Of a stretch of DNA of 64,000 bases, positions 1-8,454 are shown piece after piece. Below the pieces are notes generated by a model, which worked only from the letters and a program-made list of their open reading frames with translations, was not told the origin of the DNA and ran no database searches. This DNA comes from Eoetvoesiella caeni (GTDB lineage Bacteria > Pseudomonadota > Gammaproteobacteria > Burkholderiales > Burkholderiaceae_B), in NCBI RefSeq assembly GCF_003315175.1, contig NZ_QNRQ01000007.1, forward strand, positions 1-64,000, given 5' to 3'. Numbering within the stretch: the first letter of the stretch is position 1; every line of letters starts with the position of its first letter. The position numbers were made by a program, and so were the translations under genes.

Positions 1-95
1 ATCCCTGAAAAGGATGGCATCAACTCAGTAAATTGCCCAGCGTCAACCGGCCAAGATAATTGACGCGCACCGGCCAAGATAGTTGACGCGCGACA
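1..95 (-). mobile_element. Terminus of an IS21-family-like insertion sequence (partial)
   Basis: A 22-base unit occurs twice with one mismatch, at 46-67 and 69-90 (ACCGGCCAAGAT-A/G-TTGACGCG style, 23-base period). It lies just where the TniB reading frame stops making sense. On the minus strand the junction reads TGTCGCGCG from position 95 inward. A TG terminus followed by short direct repeats is typical of IS21-family ends. The transposase genes (istA/istB) would lie beyond position 1 and are not visible, so the family assignment is inference. Confidence 0.55.
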
Positions 96-802
96 TCGAT
101 TACGAGAAATCCCAGCGAGACAGCGGTTGCTACGTGATTCATTAGTGCCACCATGGGCGCTATTTGATGCACAGATCTGGCTTGCCTAACGTAGTTCGTG
201 CCGAGGGCCTTATCGATTTCTTCGAAAAATTGCACACATAAGCTTCGCAGGGTGGCATCGTGAGGAACGCGAAGAACAACGAAGACTACTTGGTGGCATA
301 CAAGGTTTGAGCCTTGATAACAGGTATGAGCAATAACTTGGGGATAGCGCATTAGAAAAGTCGTTGCAAAGGTCGTTTTGCCCATGCCGCTAATGCCCAT
401 GATGAGATGGCCCCTTGCGGATGAAGTCCAGTCTCTAGGAAAAGGCACGCCACTGCCCGTGGCGCCTTGATGGGACGCCATGGCATGGCGCCGTTGTCGA
501 TCGATAACAGTAAGCGGATTACGGCCAATATAGCTTTGGCGAATAATAGTGGCCAATGCTAACCCAGCCTTTTGGAACTCAGGGAAGGGATGGACTATGT
601 CGTTCAAAATGGATAGTTCCATGATGCGGCTCACGTCACCGGCTTGCCTGTCTTTTATGGTCGGTCTGGGAGGGTAATGACTTAGCTCTGTTAAGAATTG
701 TTCTTTTCGTTCTTCGAGCACAGGCAGCGCTTCGATGAAAGGATTGCCTTTAAAGGAACGAACGCCTGTCTCTTGGTAATGTGCCGCCATAATGTCGCTC
801 AC
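96..802 (-). pseudogene. tnsC: Truncated TniB/TnsC-type transposition ATPase
   Basis: AAA+ ATPase that in Tn7/Tn5053-type elements links target selection to the TnsA-TnsB transposase. The Walker A motif GISGMGKTT is near residue 137, and GFLVID, the start of Walker B, is at about residue 236. After that the frame runs into repeated IS-end sequence and stops at position 20. The product therefore lacks the rest of the ATPase core, although family members run on for roughly another 70-100 residues. The start is a GTG at 802 overlapping the tnsB stop (GTGA), which implies translational coupling; an ATG at 790 is the alternative. The interrupted ATPase probably leaves the element immobile. Confidence 0.82.
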
Positions 803-3015
803 TGTCTACCCCTATTTTTGCGGATAATTTCCAAGTTTCGCAGCCGCTCTTGTTCTTCGAGCGCTTCCCACGTTGGTTCAAGTGTTGCTGGTACATGATC
901 TCTTGCCGCTGATTTACCGAACAGAGCCTCTTTCATTTTGGTTGTTTCGTGTTGTCTCGCCAGGGAAAGATCAATTTGGCTGAGCTTATCGCGATTTACC
1001 GTCGGCATTGCGTTGAGGTTCTTTTTGGGAGCCTTTGCCACGTCGGCGACCTTTTTCCGGATACGCTTTATTTTGCTTTCGTGGTCAGCTCTTGCAAAGG
1101 CAAGCGCTGTTTGGTCGGCTAAGGCAGCTTCTTCATCTAGAGTGAGCGACATCAATTCTCCTGCCCCGCCAACGCCAAGAGAGAAATGAGCCCATTCTGG
1201 TTTCGATGTTTCGATGAACAGTTCAGAGGGGTCTGTTCGGTCGATTCGCACTTCTACGCGTTTTGGACGAGCGGCTGATCTAAACGCCAGCTCTTGGGCG
1301 GGCTCATTAACAGGATAATAGAGCCGACTACAATAGCGAATAACGCCTTTAGCGATGCTCGCATCATCTATTCCGAGCAGTAATCGCCGATAGTCACCCT
1401 CTGCTAAAGGCGGAGTGCGTAATCCCGTAATATTTTTGAGTCCCCATAGGTATGCTTCTTTGGGAGTTGGCGGCACGCCTGCCCGGGCTAGAGTGCGCCT
1501 TCTGCGTAGAGCCGAATGTGGGCGGTTATTGTGGTCGTCAATAATTTCGATAACAGCTCTATATGCATCAGCAAGGGAGTTGACAGCGGTAGCTTGTGCT
1601 TTTTTTGCTTCTCTTTTGGTAGGTGGGTCGAGCGGCCTATCGGCGTATGTGCCTTTTAGCTTCGACATAAACATACGGCGCTTTATTTCCCGAATCGTGC
1701 GTTCGACGATCGCTTTCCCATCTGGGCATAGCGGAGGCAGTGGCGTAAGCTCAATCCGTAAATCGTCGGTGACGACTTTTTCCATGGATCGACTCATGAA
1801 GTCCGATCCACGATCAGGGCAAAGTGTGGAAGGGAATCGCCCGATGGGCCAGCGCTCGTCGTCGATATCCACTCCCATTGAGGCAAAGCGCTTTGTGCGT
1901 GATGTAAACGCGATAAGTAAAGCGTACTGAACTTCGCTCCATGACGGTGGACGCAAGGATAAATACACGGACACAACGAAACGGCTCCAGCGATCAATGA
2001 TCAGGTAAATAATCGGCTTACCGACAGTGACGGGATTTTCTTCATCGGTTACTAAGAATATCCGCCCGCCCGTTGCATCGATTTCATAAACCTCGCCTGG
2101 GCCGGCGGCCCTAACAGAACCTGTTCGTCCGGGATTACGTTCATACTTTCGAAGGTTTCGTGCCAGATCGTCAGTGAGTTGTAGATTTTCATTTACGTAG
2201 TATCGAAACTGACGCAGCGTTATGGGTTCCGGGTGCCTGTTATCAATATATTGACTAAAAGTGTCCGGATGCCTACGTCGAAAATAAGTAGAAAGATATT
2301 CTTGATGTACCTCCGTGAAAAACGCCGGTCCCTTGCGTAGGCTTCCTTTAAGGCAGGCCAGCATGTCAGATATGTCGTCGTCATCAATGATGAAATTGTT
2401 ACGTCCTAGTTCTGATGCCAGTGCCGGTTGTCGCCCTCGACGCATACTTGGTTGGGTTGGCGTCGATTCGTTTTTCTCGCCTAGTGAGTATGCGCGTGCT
2501 GCAGGCTTAGCCCCAGGTGGCAATGGAATTAACGCAAGTCTTGTTCCGCCGAAATAGTAGTAGCGCAGCACAAGTCGATAAAGGGTTAGGAAATTGACTC
2601 CCAACGTTTCGGAGCGATTGCGTATAAGCGAAGTGAAATGAGCCGACGAAAGATTTTCTTCATTTTTAAACGCATAGACCAACGGTTCGATGAGATTCCA
2701 GGCCGCTTCGATCGCTTCGGTGTGGTCATTTTTACGAAATTTGCCAATTCCTATGAATTGGTACGGCAGGCGTAGTTTCCCCCATTGGCCACCGTTATTT
2801 TCAATAAGATGGGTAACTTCGTTTGAAGAGATTCGTTTTGGCCGACGAGCGCTCCGCGCTTGTTGGGGTGTAGTCACCCATATTCCATATATGCAGCTGG
2901 TAAACACATGCGTGACTCTTAAATATTTGGGTTGCTGATTCCCCACGCGCAGTACCAGGCCTTCTGTGGGCGTTATGTTTCCTACCTTTTCGAACTCAAT
3001 GGGTATTTTGGACAT
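799..3015 (-). CDS. tnsB: TnsB/TniA-type DDE transposase
   Basis: Transposase subunit that binds the element ends and joins 3' ends to target DNA. It has an N-terminal end-binding region and a Mu/retroviral-integrase catalytic core. The DDE residues appear to be D in YEIDATGG, D in CPDRGSDF and E in AIVERTIRE. The C-terminal region is basic, as expected for contacting TnsC. I chose the ATG at 3015 (MSKIPIEFEKVG) over an upstream in-frame ATG at 3051, because it gives a modest 20-base overlap with tnsA and starts near the conserved part. About 738 residues, normal for the family, with no frameshift seen. Part of a tnsA-tnsB-tnsC operon. Confidence 0.9.
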   Translation of the reverse strand: MSKIPIEFEKVGNITPTEGLVLRVGNQQPKYLRVTHVFTSCIYGIWVTTPQQARSARRPKRISSNEVTHLIENNGGQWGKLRLPYQFIGIGKFRKNDHTEAIEAAWNLIEPLVYAFKNEENLSSAHFTSLIRNRSETLGVNFLTLYRLVLRYYYFGGTRLALIPLPPGAKPAARAYSLGEKNESTPTQPSMRRGRQPALASELGRNNFIIDDDDISDMLACLKGSLRKGPAFFTEVHQEYLSTYFRRRHPDTFSQYIDNRHPEPITLRQFRYYVNENLQLTDDLARNLRKYERNPGRTGSVRAAGPGEVYEIDATGGRIFLVTDEENPVTVGKPIIYLIIDRWSRFVVSVYLSLRPPSWSEVQYALLIAFTSRTKRFASMGVDIDDERWPIGRFPSTLCPDRGSDFMSRSMEKVVTDDLRIELTPLPPLCPDGKAIVERTIREIKRRMFMSKLKGTYADRPLDPPTKREAKKAQATAVNSLADAYRAVIEIIDDHNNRPHSALRRRRTLARAGVPPTPKEAYLWGLKNITGLRTPPLAEGDYRRLLLGIDDASIAKGVIRYCSRLYYPVNEPAQELAFRSAARPKRVEVRIDRTDPSELFIETSKPEWAHFSLGVGGAGELMSLTLDEEAALADQTALAFARADHESKIKRIRKKVADVAKAPKKNLNAMPTVNRDKLSQIDLSLARQHETTKMKEALFGKSAARDHVPATLEPTWEALEEQERLRNLEIIRKNRGRQ

Positions 3016-3802
3016 TGCGAAGCACCAATGGCAAATTAAGAGCCAACCCATGGCTTAAGGAAATGGGTATGAGTCCGCTCCATGCACAGAAACGGAAAGT
3101 GTCGTGTCCCGAATTAATTGGTAGGTGTAATCGTTGGCATACATCGTGGACGATTTCATCTAGTAGGGTGTTCCGTCGGTAGATATCGAGGAAGCATGCC
3201 GCAAACCGTATCGCTTGAGGATAGTCGGGTATATGTCGATGTAGAAACCAGGCCCGCATGAACCTGAGGTTTTTAAGCAATGTATCGTCGAATGCGGATG
3301 TGTCTACGAGCGTCCAAGGAATATTGTGTTCGGCACACCAACGATGCTCGACGGCCAAGCGGTTCAGTACAGAAGGATTGGTTGCATCATTTGGGGTTTT
3401 GATGCTTGCGGCACGAAAATAAGGTTTTCCGTCTATAAGTTCGGTAACCATGAAATCGATGGTGAACGGCTCGGGATAAAAGCCCTTATGAGGATGGCGG
3501 ACACCTAATTCTTCACATAACTCGAGCGTGCGCGTTATCTCGAGGATTGGGAATTGCTCGCGACAGTCCTGGGTAGTGCGTCTACGTTCTAGCAGAAAGA
3601 AGTAGGTGGTTTCGATCTTTGAAAGTAAATGGACAGATCGGGACGTTCGAATTCCTCTAACTATGCTGGAGGTCCCACGAGAGGGGACATCCCGGACTCT
3701 AAGCCATGGCTTGTACGCGGCATGTACTCCCAGCCCTTGACCACGGCGGAGCCTATTCCGAAAGTGCGGCATGTAAAGAGAGACGTCTGTATCCCATTCC
3801 AT
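2996..3802 (-). CDS. tnsA: TnsA-type transposon endonuclease
   Basis: Restriction-enzyme-like nuclease that cuts the 5' ends of a Tn7-like element, so that transposition is cut-and-paste. The nuclease core shows E in KIETTYFF / REQFPI, D in FTIDFMV and K in ASIKTPND, matching the E-D-K layout of TnsA. A C-terminal helical domain follows. The ATG at 3802 is preferred; an in-frame TTG lies at 3817. Its presence separates this element from replicative Tn5053/Tn552-type elements, which lack TnsA. It is the first gene of the operon and the one nearest the presumed transposon end. Confidence 0.85.
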   Translation of the reverse strand: MEWDTDVSLYMPHFRNRLRRGQGLGVHAAYKPWLRVRDVPSRGTSSIVRGIRTSRSVHLLSKIETTYFFLLERRRTTQDCREQFPILEITRTLELCEELGVRHPHKGFYPEPFTIDFMVTELIDGKPYFRAASIKTPNDATNPSVLNRLAVEHRWCAEHNIPWTLVDTSAFDDTLLKNLRFMRAWFLHRHIPDYPQAIRFAACFLDIYRRNTLLDEIVHDVCQRLHLPINSGHDTFRFCAWSGLIPISLSHGLALNLPLVLRNVQNTH

Positions 3803-3907
3803 GGCACATAATGGCAAAACTCCATATTAATTGCAATAAATATCCGCAATATTAGGGAGTTAAAGGGAGTTTATGCAGCCAGGAACGAAACATAAACTTC
3901 CGGGACG
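3803..3907. repeat. Presumed end region of the Tn7-like element
   Basis: Short AT-rich stretch between tnsA and the neighbouring araC stop. It has two near-identical GGGAGTT words (3855-3861 and 3865-3871) and an ATTGC/GCAAT inverted pair. Read outward it contains ACA at 3890-3892, a possible TGT...ACA-type terminus. TnsB binding repeats and the exact end cannot be fixed from one copy, so both the boundary and any target duplication are inference. Confidence 0.3.
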
Positions 3908-4852
3908 TTAGCGCCGCCTCAATAATTGCTGAGGCGATACGCCATGCACTGCCTTAAAAGAGCGGCTGAAATGAGACAGGTTACGAAAGCCAAAGGCAAA
4001 AGCTACATCGGTTACACGCTCGAAACGATGGTGTTCCAGCGCTTGGTGGCTAGCGCGTAGGCGTTCTTGCATCAGCCAGCGCATGGGAGTCGTGCCCTCT
4101 TCGGCAAATAGACGAAGCAGCGTCCTGCTTGATAAGTTAACCGCTCTGGCGATCACATCATTGTCCAAATCGGGATCATCCAGGTTTGCACGCAAGAAGC
4201 TTTGTGCCTGTTGCAGTTTCTGACGGTATGGCCGGGCCTTCGTACTGTCGCCTGCCAAAGCCAAGTCCAGGATTTCTGCCCACATGTCGAGGGCCATTAT
4301 CTCCATCCTGGCAGTTGAGATTCTATTTGGGGTCTGTGTGGCGGATACGACGCTATCCACTAACGACACAAAGAGCCGCGACCACGGCATGTCTGCGGGG
4401 ATAGCCCTGGCTGCGGCCGCCTCGATCCATGGAACCCTACTCGTCAATTGGGGCCGATCCACTATGATTAACGTGGTAGCAGAAATTTCGCCAAAAACCA
4501 GCTTGAATGGCTTTGTTTGATCCATCAGCATGATTTGGCCCGGCAAAAGCGTAGCCACCCGGCCGTGCTGCTCAAGCATGGTCTTGCCTTCTCGGCCTAC
4601 CCACAAAAAGAACTCCTCCCTGCCGTCCTTGCGGATGTGCGCGGGCTCTCGCCAAAGGCCTAGTTCATTCCCGCTACGAATGCGGGAACTGATGTTGCTG
4701 AGGATCAGTTTTCCGAAAGATTGGGTCGTGACCGTTGCCGAAAAACATTCGTCGGGAATCGCACGGCATTCGGTATGGGAATAATTGCGACATGTCACCT
4801 GATGCCAATGATCAAACCCGTCTTCTGGACCTACGCTAGCAAAGGGAATCAT
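3908..4852 (-). CDS. AraC-family transcriptional regulator
   Basis: DNA-binding activator of the AraC/XylS class. About 200 residues of N-terminal sensing domain (AraC-binding-like) are followed by two helix-turn-helix motifs, ending with the family signature around FGFRNLSHFSRSFKAVHGVSP. The ATG at 4852 is chosen because AGGAG sits 7 bases upstream; the longer ORF start at 4924 lacks this. It is divergent from the cysteine hydrolase gene 106 bases away and is probably its regulator. About 314 residues, normal length. The presumed transposon end abuts its stop codon. Confidence 0.88.
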   Translation of the reverse strand: MIPFASVGPEDGFDHWHQVTCRNYSHTECRAIPDECFSATVTTQSFGKLILSNISSRIRSGNELGLWREPAHIRKDGREEFFLWVGREGKTMLEQHGRVATLLPGQIMLMDQTKPFKLVFGEISATTLIIVDRPQLTSRVPWIEAAAARAIPADMPWSRLFVSLVDSVVSATQTPNRISTARMEIMALDMWAEILDLALAGDSTKARPYRQKLQQAQSFLRANLDDPDLDNDVIARAVNLSSRTLLRLFAEEGTTPMRWLMQERLRASHQALEHHRFERVTDVAFAFGFRNLSHFSRSFKAVHGVSPQQLLRRR

Positions 4853-4958
4853 TGAACATCTCCTGGCCGTTAGAGAACAGCAATTGGCGTCGACAGGCAA
4901 GCAAGGCTTTGCTGCAGGCTTCACAATAACAAGTGATTACTCTAAAAAGGAGACTAAC

Positions 4959-5600
4959 ATGCCCTATCGCTGTGATGTAATTGACCCAAAAACGACCGCT
5001 GTCATTGTCGTCGACATGCAAAACGATTTTGTTGCACCTGGCGCCCCACTACTGGCGCAAATGGCGCAAGATCTGGTTCCCCGCCTTGCCAAGACCCTGG
5101 ACGCATGCCGCGAGCGTGGCATGCGCGTGATTTTTACCGCCCATGCTCATCGTAGCGATGGGTCGGATATGGGGTTGTTCGATGACTTGTATCCTCCCAT
5201 CGCTGAACGCAGTGCACTGATAGCTGGCACGGAAGGCGCTGAGATTTACCCGCCACTGGCCCCGAAAACAGGTGAGCATGTCATCAAGAAGCCACGTTAC
5301 AGTGCCTTTTTTGGCACCACGCTGGATATGATGTTGCGGGAATGGGGGATAAAGACCGTTGTCATCTCCGGTACCACCACGGAAAACTGCTGCCATGCCA
5401 CGGCACGGGACGCCATGTTCAACAACTATCGCGTTGTATTCTTGTCCGATGGCACTGGCACCTTCGATTACCCGGATGTTGGCTTTGGTGCCATGCCCGC
5501 CGAGGAAGTTCACCAAGCTACATTGCGTATTCTGGCGTTTTCAACCGCGCACGTGATGAGCTGCGACGAACTCTTGGAACGATCTGCATCAGGCAAATAA
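4959..5600 (+). CDS. Isochorismatase-family cysteine hydrolase
   Basis: Cysteine hydrolase of the isochorismatase / N-carbamoylsarcosine amidase fold. The triad is visible: D in VVDMQNDF, K in IKKPRYSAF and the nucleophile within TTENCCHATARD. The non-prolyl cis-peptide region precedes the Cys as in the family. The start is the ATG at 4959, with AAGGAG just upstream; the longer ORF has no such site. 213 residues. The pairing with a divergent AraC regulator suggests an inducible amide- or carbamoyl-hydrolysing step, but the substrate cannot be read from sequence. Confidence 0.87.
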   Translation: MPYRCDVIDPKTTAVIVVDMQNDFVAPGAPLLAQMAQDLVPRLAKTLDACRERGMRVIFTAHAHRSDGSDMGLFDDLYPPIAERSALIAGTEGAEIYPPLAPKTGEHVIKKPRYSAFFGTTLDMMLREWGIKTVVISGTTTENCCHATARDAMFNNYRVVFLSDGTGTFDYPDVGFGAMPAEEVHQATLRILAFSTAHVMSCDELLERSASGK

Positions 5601-5724
5601 ACCATAGCAGATGCGTCAAGCAGTGCCAAGAACGTCGGTGGGGAGGATTGGACATAGAGTCTTCTGTCCAGAAGCTCCGGCGGATCTTTTTCGACTCTCG
5701 ATTCCAAGCCGACGCGCGCATCCG

Positions 5725-6483
5725 TCAAGTCTTGCCGATCCTGCCCGCGTACAGTACCGTACCTGTGGGCTGACCCGTCGGCGATCCACCGGCGGGTTCC
5801 AGGCTCACAGCGAGAGTGACTTCAGGCGCCAAACGGGTCCTATTCAGACTGATCATCGTGCTGGCTTGAGGCTTGAGTAACCCCAGCGACTCAGGCTTTT
5901 GGCCCTTCGCAATCAGCCACAACTCCAGGCTATGTCCTGTTTCGGGCGCCTCTAAGTCAAACGGCGTCACAATAAGCTTCTGATTGTTAGAATCAAAGCT
6001 TACGACCATTTGCTGGGGTTGGCCGGCTTGGGTGGCAGCCAATACCGCCACAGGAACATACATTGAACCAGTGTTGTCGGGAACGAAAAGGCGGGACGAA
6101 ACTGTTATCGTTACCAGCGCCACAGCCAAAGCAAAACTGGCAAACTGCCATCGGTACTGAAAGGTGCGGGCTTTCCAGCTCGGCCGCGCGGACATAGTGG
6201 ACTTCGTAAAAGAGTCGCGACTGGGCGACGGGCTATTCGAATCCCTCGTTGCCTCTTGCCGTTGCGGCAGACGTGACTGGATCGCGCGCCACACTCGAAG
6301 CGGAGGCTGGATCGGCGTGTCGGCCGCGTCCAATACGCTCAACGTTTCCTGCCACCGATGGACATGGGAAAGAAGTACGGAGTCCTGTTGCATTAGCGCC
6401 TCGAAGCGGCGCCGCGCCGGGCCGCGCAATGTTCCCAGAACATACTCAGCGGCCAGTATGTCATTATGCATATGCTCGCTCAT
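5725..6483 (-). CDS. RskA-type anti-sigma factor
   Basis: Membrane-bound regulator that holds its partner ECF sigma factor inactive. The N-terminal cytoplasmic domain (ILAAEYVLGTLRGPARRRFE) matches the zinc-free anti-sigma-K class. One transmembrane segment lies around residues 115-135, followed by a C-terminal periplasmic domain with the SLELWLIAKGQKPESLGLL pattern. The start at 6483 is set by an ATGA overlap with the sigma gene stop, showing translational coupling. About 252 residues, typical length. Confidence 0.88.
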   Translation of the reverse strand: MSEHMHNDILAAEYVLGTLRGPARRRFEALMQQDSVLLSHVHRWQETLSVLDAADTPIQPPLRVWRAIQSRLPQRQEATRDSNSPSPSRDSFTKSTMSARPSWKARTFQYRWQFASFALAVALVTITVSSRLFVPDNTGSMYVPVAVLAATQAGQPQQMVVSFDSNNQKLIVTPFDLEAPETGHSLELWLIAKGQKPESLGLLKPQASTMISLNRTRLAPEVTLAVSLEPAGGSPTGQPTGTVLYAGRIGKT

Positions 6484-7034
6484 AAGCCCAGGCATCCTTT
6501 CAATTGCTTCAAACCACGGCGTATCCAGCTTTTGGTGGTTCCCAGCGGATGCTTAAGTTGTTTCGAAATCTCGTCATGCGACAAGCCGTGGTAGTAGGCC
6601 AATACGATACTTTGTCGTTGTTCTGCCGACAGCAGCCCCAGGCAATCGTCCAGACGATGGTTGGAATCGCTCTGTTCCAGTTGTTCCAGTGGATTCGGGT
6701 CTGCGCTGGGAAGCTCGTTTAACATGATTTCGTCGAGTTCAACGCAGCGATTGTCCGCGACTCGCAGCCAGTCGATGGCCCTGTTACGTACGATATTGGT
6801 CAGCCAGGTCAAGGGCGAACTGCTGATGCCGTCATAACTTTCTGCTTTATTCCAGACCGTGATAAAGGCATCCTGCAATACCTCTTCAGCCCAGCCGGGA
6901 CGTTTGAGCAAGCGTAGGGCAACCGCGTACAAGCGTGGCGATACGCTCGCATAAAGCGTCTCGAAGGCAGGGCGGTCGCCGCGGGATACCGCGCTTAATA
7001 AAGCCCGGTGCTCCTGGTCGGCGAGTTGAACCAT
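6480..7034 (-). CDS. ECF RNA polymerase sigma factor (SigK-like)
   Basis: Extracytoplasmic-function sigma factor. Region 2 spans about residues 25-95 (FETLYASVSPRLYAVALRLL ... LTWLTNIVRNRAIDWLR) and region 4 about 125-180 (LSAEQRQSIVLAYYHGLSHDEI). 184 residues, normal. It sits between the fasciclin gene (46 bases upstream) and the anti-sigma gene (ATGA overlap). Sigma/RskA/fasciclin linkage matches the SigK-RskA system that controls fasciclin-like secreted proteins in other bacteria, so autoregulation of this operon is likely. The inducing signal is unknown. Confidence 0.92.
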   Translation of the reverse strand: MVQLADQEHRALLSAVSRGDRPAFETLYASVSPRLYAVALRLLKRPGWAEEVLQDAFITVWNKAESYDGISSSPLTWLTNIVRNRAIDWLRVADNRCVELDEIMLNELPSADPNPLEQLEQSDSNHRLDDCLGLLSAEQRQSIVLAYYHGLSHDEISKQLKHPLGTTKSWIRRGLKQLKGCLGL

Positions 7035-7080
7035 GCGTTACGGTACCTTCGAGAGTAAATCGGCCCTGTCGGGTTATCGA

Positions 7081-7629
7081 TTATTTGGGCATCAGCACTT
7101 TATCGATTACGTCGATAACGCCATTCTTTTGCATTACGTCGTACGTGCTGATATTGGCGACTGCGCCGGAAGCGTCCTTGATCTGGATGTTTTCCGGACC
7201 GTTCATCATGAAAGTGAGCATGCCGCCTGAAGCCGTCTTCAGCATGGCCTTTCCTCCATCTTTCTTAATCAGTTTTTCCAGATCGTGCTTGGTATATTTG
7301 CCTGGAACTACATGGTAAGTCAATATTCCCGTCAGTTGGCTTTTATTCTCCGGCTTTAACAAAGTATCGACTGTACCCGCCGGTAATCCGCTAAATGCGG
7401 CGTTAGTCGGGGCAAAGACCGTAAAGGGCCCTTTACCCTGCAATGTGTCGACAAGGCCCGCGGCTTTTACCGCCGCGACCAGCGTGGTATGGTCCTTGGA
7501 ATTCATCGCGTTTTCGATAATGTCCTTTTGCGCAAGCATGGGCGAGCCGCCCACGTTGATACCGGCCGCTCCGGCAGTGCCCGTCGCAAGTATTGAAGTC
7601 AAAACGATCGAACGAATTGCTGTTTTCAT
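7081..7629 (-). CDS. Secreted fasciclin (FAS1) domain protein
   Basis: Exported single-FAS1-domain protein. A signal peptide covers about residues 1-22 (MKTAIRSIVLTSILATGTAG), then the FAS1 fold with its H1 motif (GPFTVFAPTNAAF) and H2-like region (GILTYHVVPGKYT), ending near LMPK. The start at 7629 is preferred over an upstream in-frame ATG at 7704 because it begins the signal peptide and is preceded by GGAAGG. FAS1 proteins act in adhesion or envelope stress. It is probably the first gene and main output of the sigma/anti-sigma operon. Confidence 0.9.
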   Translation of the reverse strand: MKTAIRSIVLTSILATGTAGAAGINVGGSPMLAQKDIIENAMNSKDHTTLVAAVKAAGLVDTLQGKGPFTVFAPTNAAFSGLPAGTVDTLLKPENKSQLTGILTYHVVPGKYTKHDLEKLIKKDGGKAMLKTASGGMLTFMMNGPENIQIKDASGAVANISTYDVMQKNGVIDVIDKVLMPK

Positions 7630-7933
7630 GATTATTCCTTCCGTATGTGTAGGTGAAATTGCCTCACATAGACATATACGGACGAAACAGGGATATGGAT
7701 GCACTCAATTGCAAATAAGCTCATAAGTGTCCTGAATCACCTCGCCTTGGTAGGAGTGCTTGGAACCCGACACGGCATCCTGCCAGCCTGGTAATTGGGG
7801 ACGACGGAAGATACGCCGCTAGCCGAATCCGAAGCGCGTTACTATGTAACTTCAGCTAAACAGCCTCAGCGATTCCGTGTGATCCAGAACGGCAGTTGCT
7901 GAGCCTACGCAAAAGAGCTTGAAGGAGATTGCA

Positions 7934-8392
7934 ATGAGTCTGAATAGGATGTTGGCCAGTCTGAGGCCTGCTATTTGGCTTGCTACGCTAAGCCTTTTAA
8001 GCGGATGCGCACCGATGATGACGGGAACGATGGCGGAAGGCGGCTTGAACGCGGCCAAATCAGCCTTTGGCGCTTTGAGCCCGACTGCTGCCGGTACCGA
8101 CGAAAGACAAAAGCGTATTCAGGCAGCGCTTAACGAGGTAAACGTTGGCGGTGAGATCCAGCCGGTACTCGACAAAATAGCTGAGCCTCCGCGGGAAAAG
8201 TCGGGAAATGCACAGGGCTATACCTGCTATGAGTTTCCTAGCGTCTACTCCGCTACCGCGGCGGCTGTTCTGGTTGCACTTGACGGCAAAATCGTTTTCT
8301 ACGGTAATTCCCGGTGTGCTGACGAGATGAATAAAATCAACGTTAAAGGCGGCGCCACAAACCCCAAGCCCGGCGAAATTAGCGGTAAATAG
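7934..8392 (+). CDS. Small hypothetical lipoprotein
   Basis: Unrecognised function. The N-terminus is a lipoprotein signal with lipobox LLSGC (Cys at about residue 25), so the mature protein should be membrane-anchored. The rest is a roughly 125-residue soluble region with Cys residues in GYTCYEF and NSRCADE that could pair. The ATG at 7934 follows AAGGAG; the longer ORF start at 7919 lies on the ribosome site. It stands alone and is followed by a terminator hairpin. Confidence 0.75.
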   Translation: MSLNRMLASLRPAIWLATLSLLSGCAPMMTGTMAEGGLNAAKSAFGALSPTAAGTDERQKRIQAALNEVNVGGEIQPVLDKIAEPPREKSGNAQGYTCYEFPSVYSATAAAVLVALDGKIVFYGNSRCADEMNKINVKGGATNPKPGEISGK

Positions 8393-8411
8393 GGGGCCCC
8401 GCACGCTGCCC

Positions 8412-8440
8412 AAAAGGCCGAATGCCACTCGGCCCTTTTT
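8412..8440. terminator. Bidirectional hairpin terminator
   Basis: AAAAGGCCGA and TCGGCCCTTTT form a stem around a 7-base loop with A-run and T-run on either side. It lies between the convergent lipoprotein gene and alpha/beta hydrolase gene and could stop transcription both ways. Confidence 0.8.
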
Positions 8441-8454
8441 GCGCCTACGACCGG

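Noticed and set aside
1415-1930. Plus-strand 171-residue frame inside tnsB
   Set aside because: Antisense shadow of the transposase; no start signal or family pattern.
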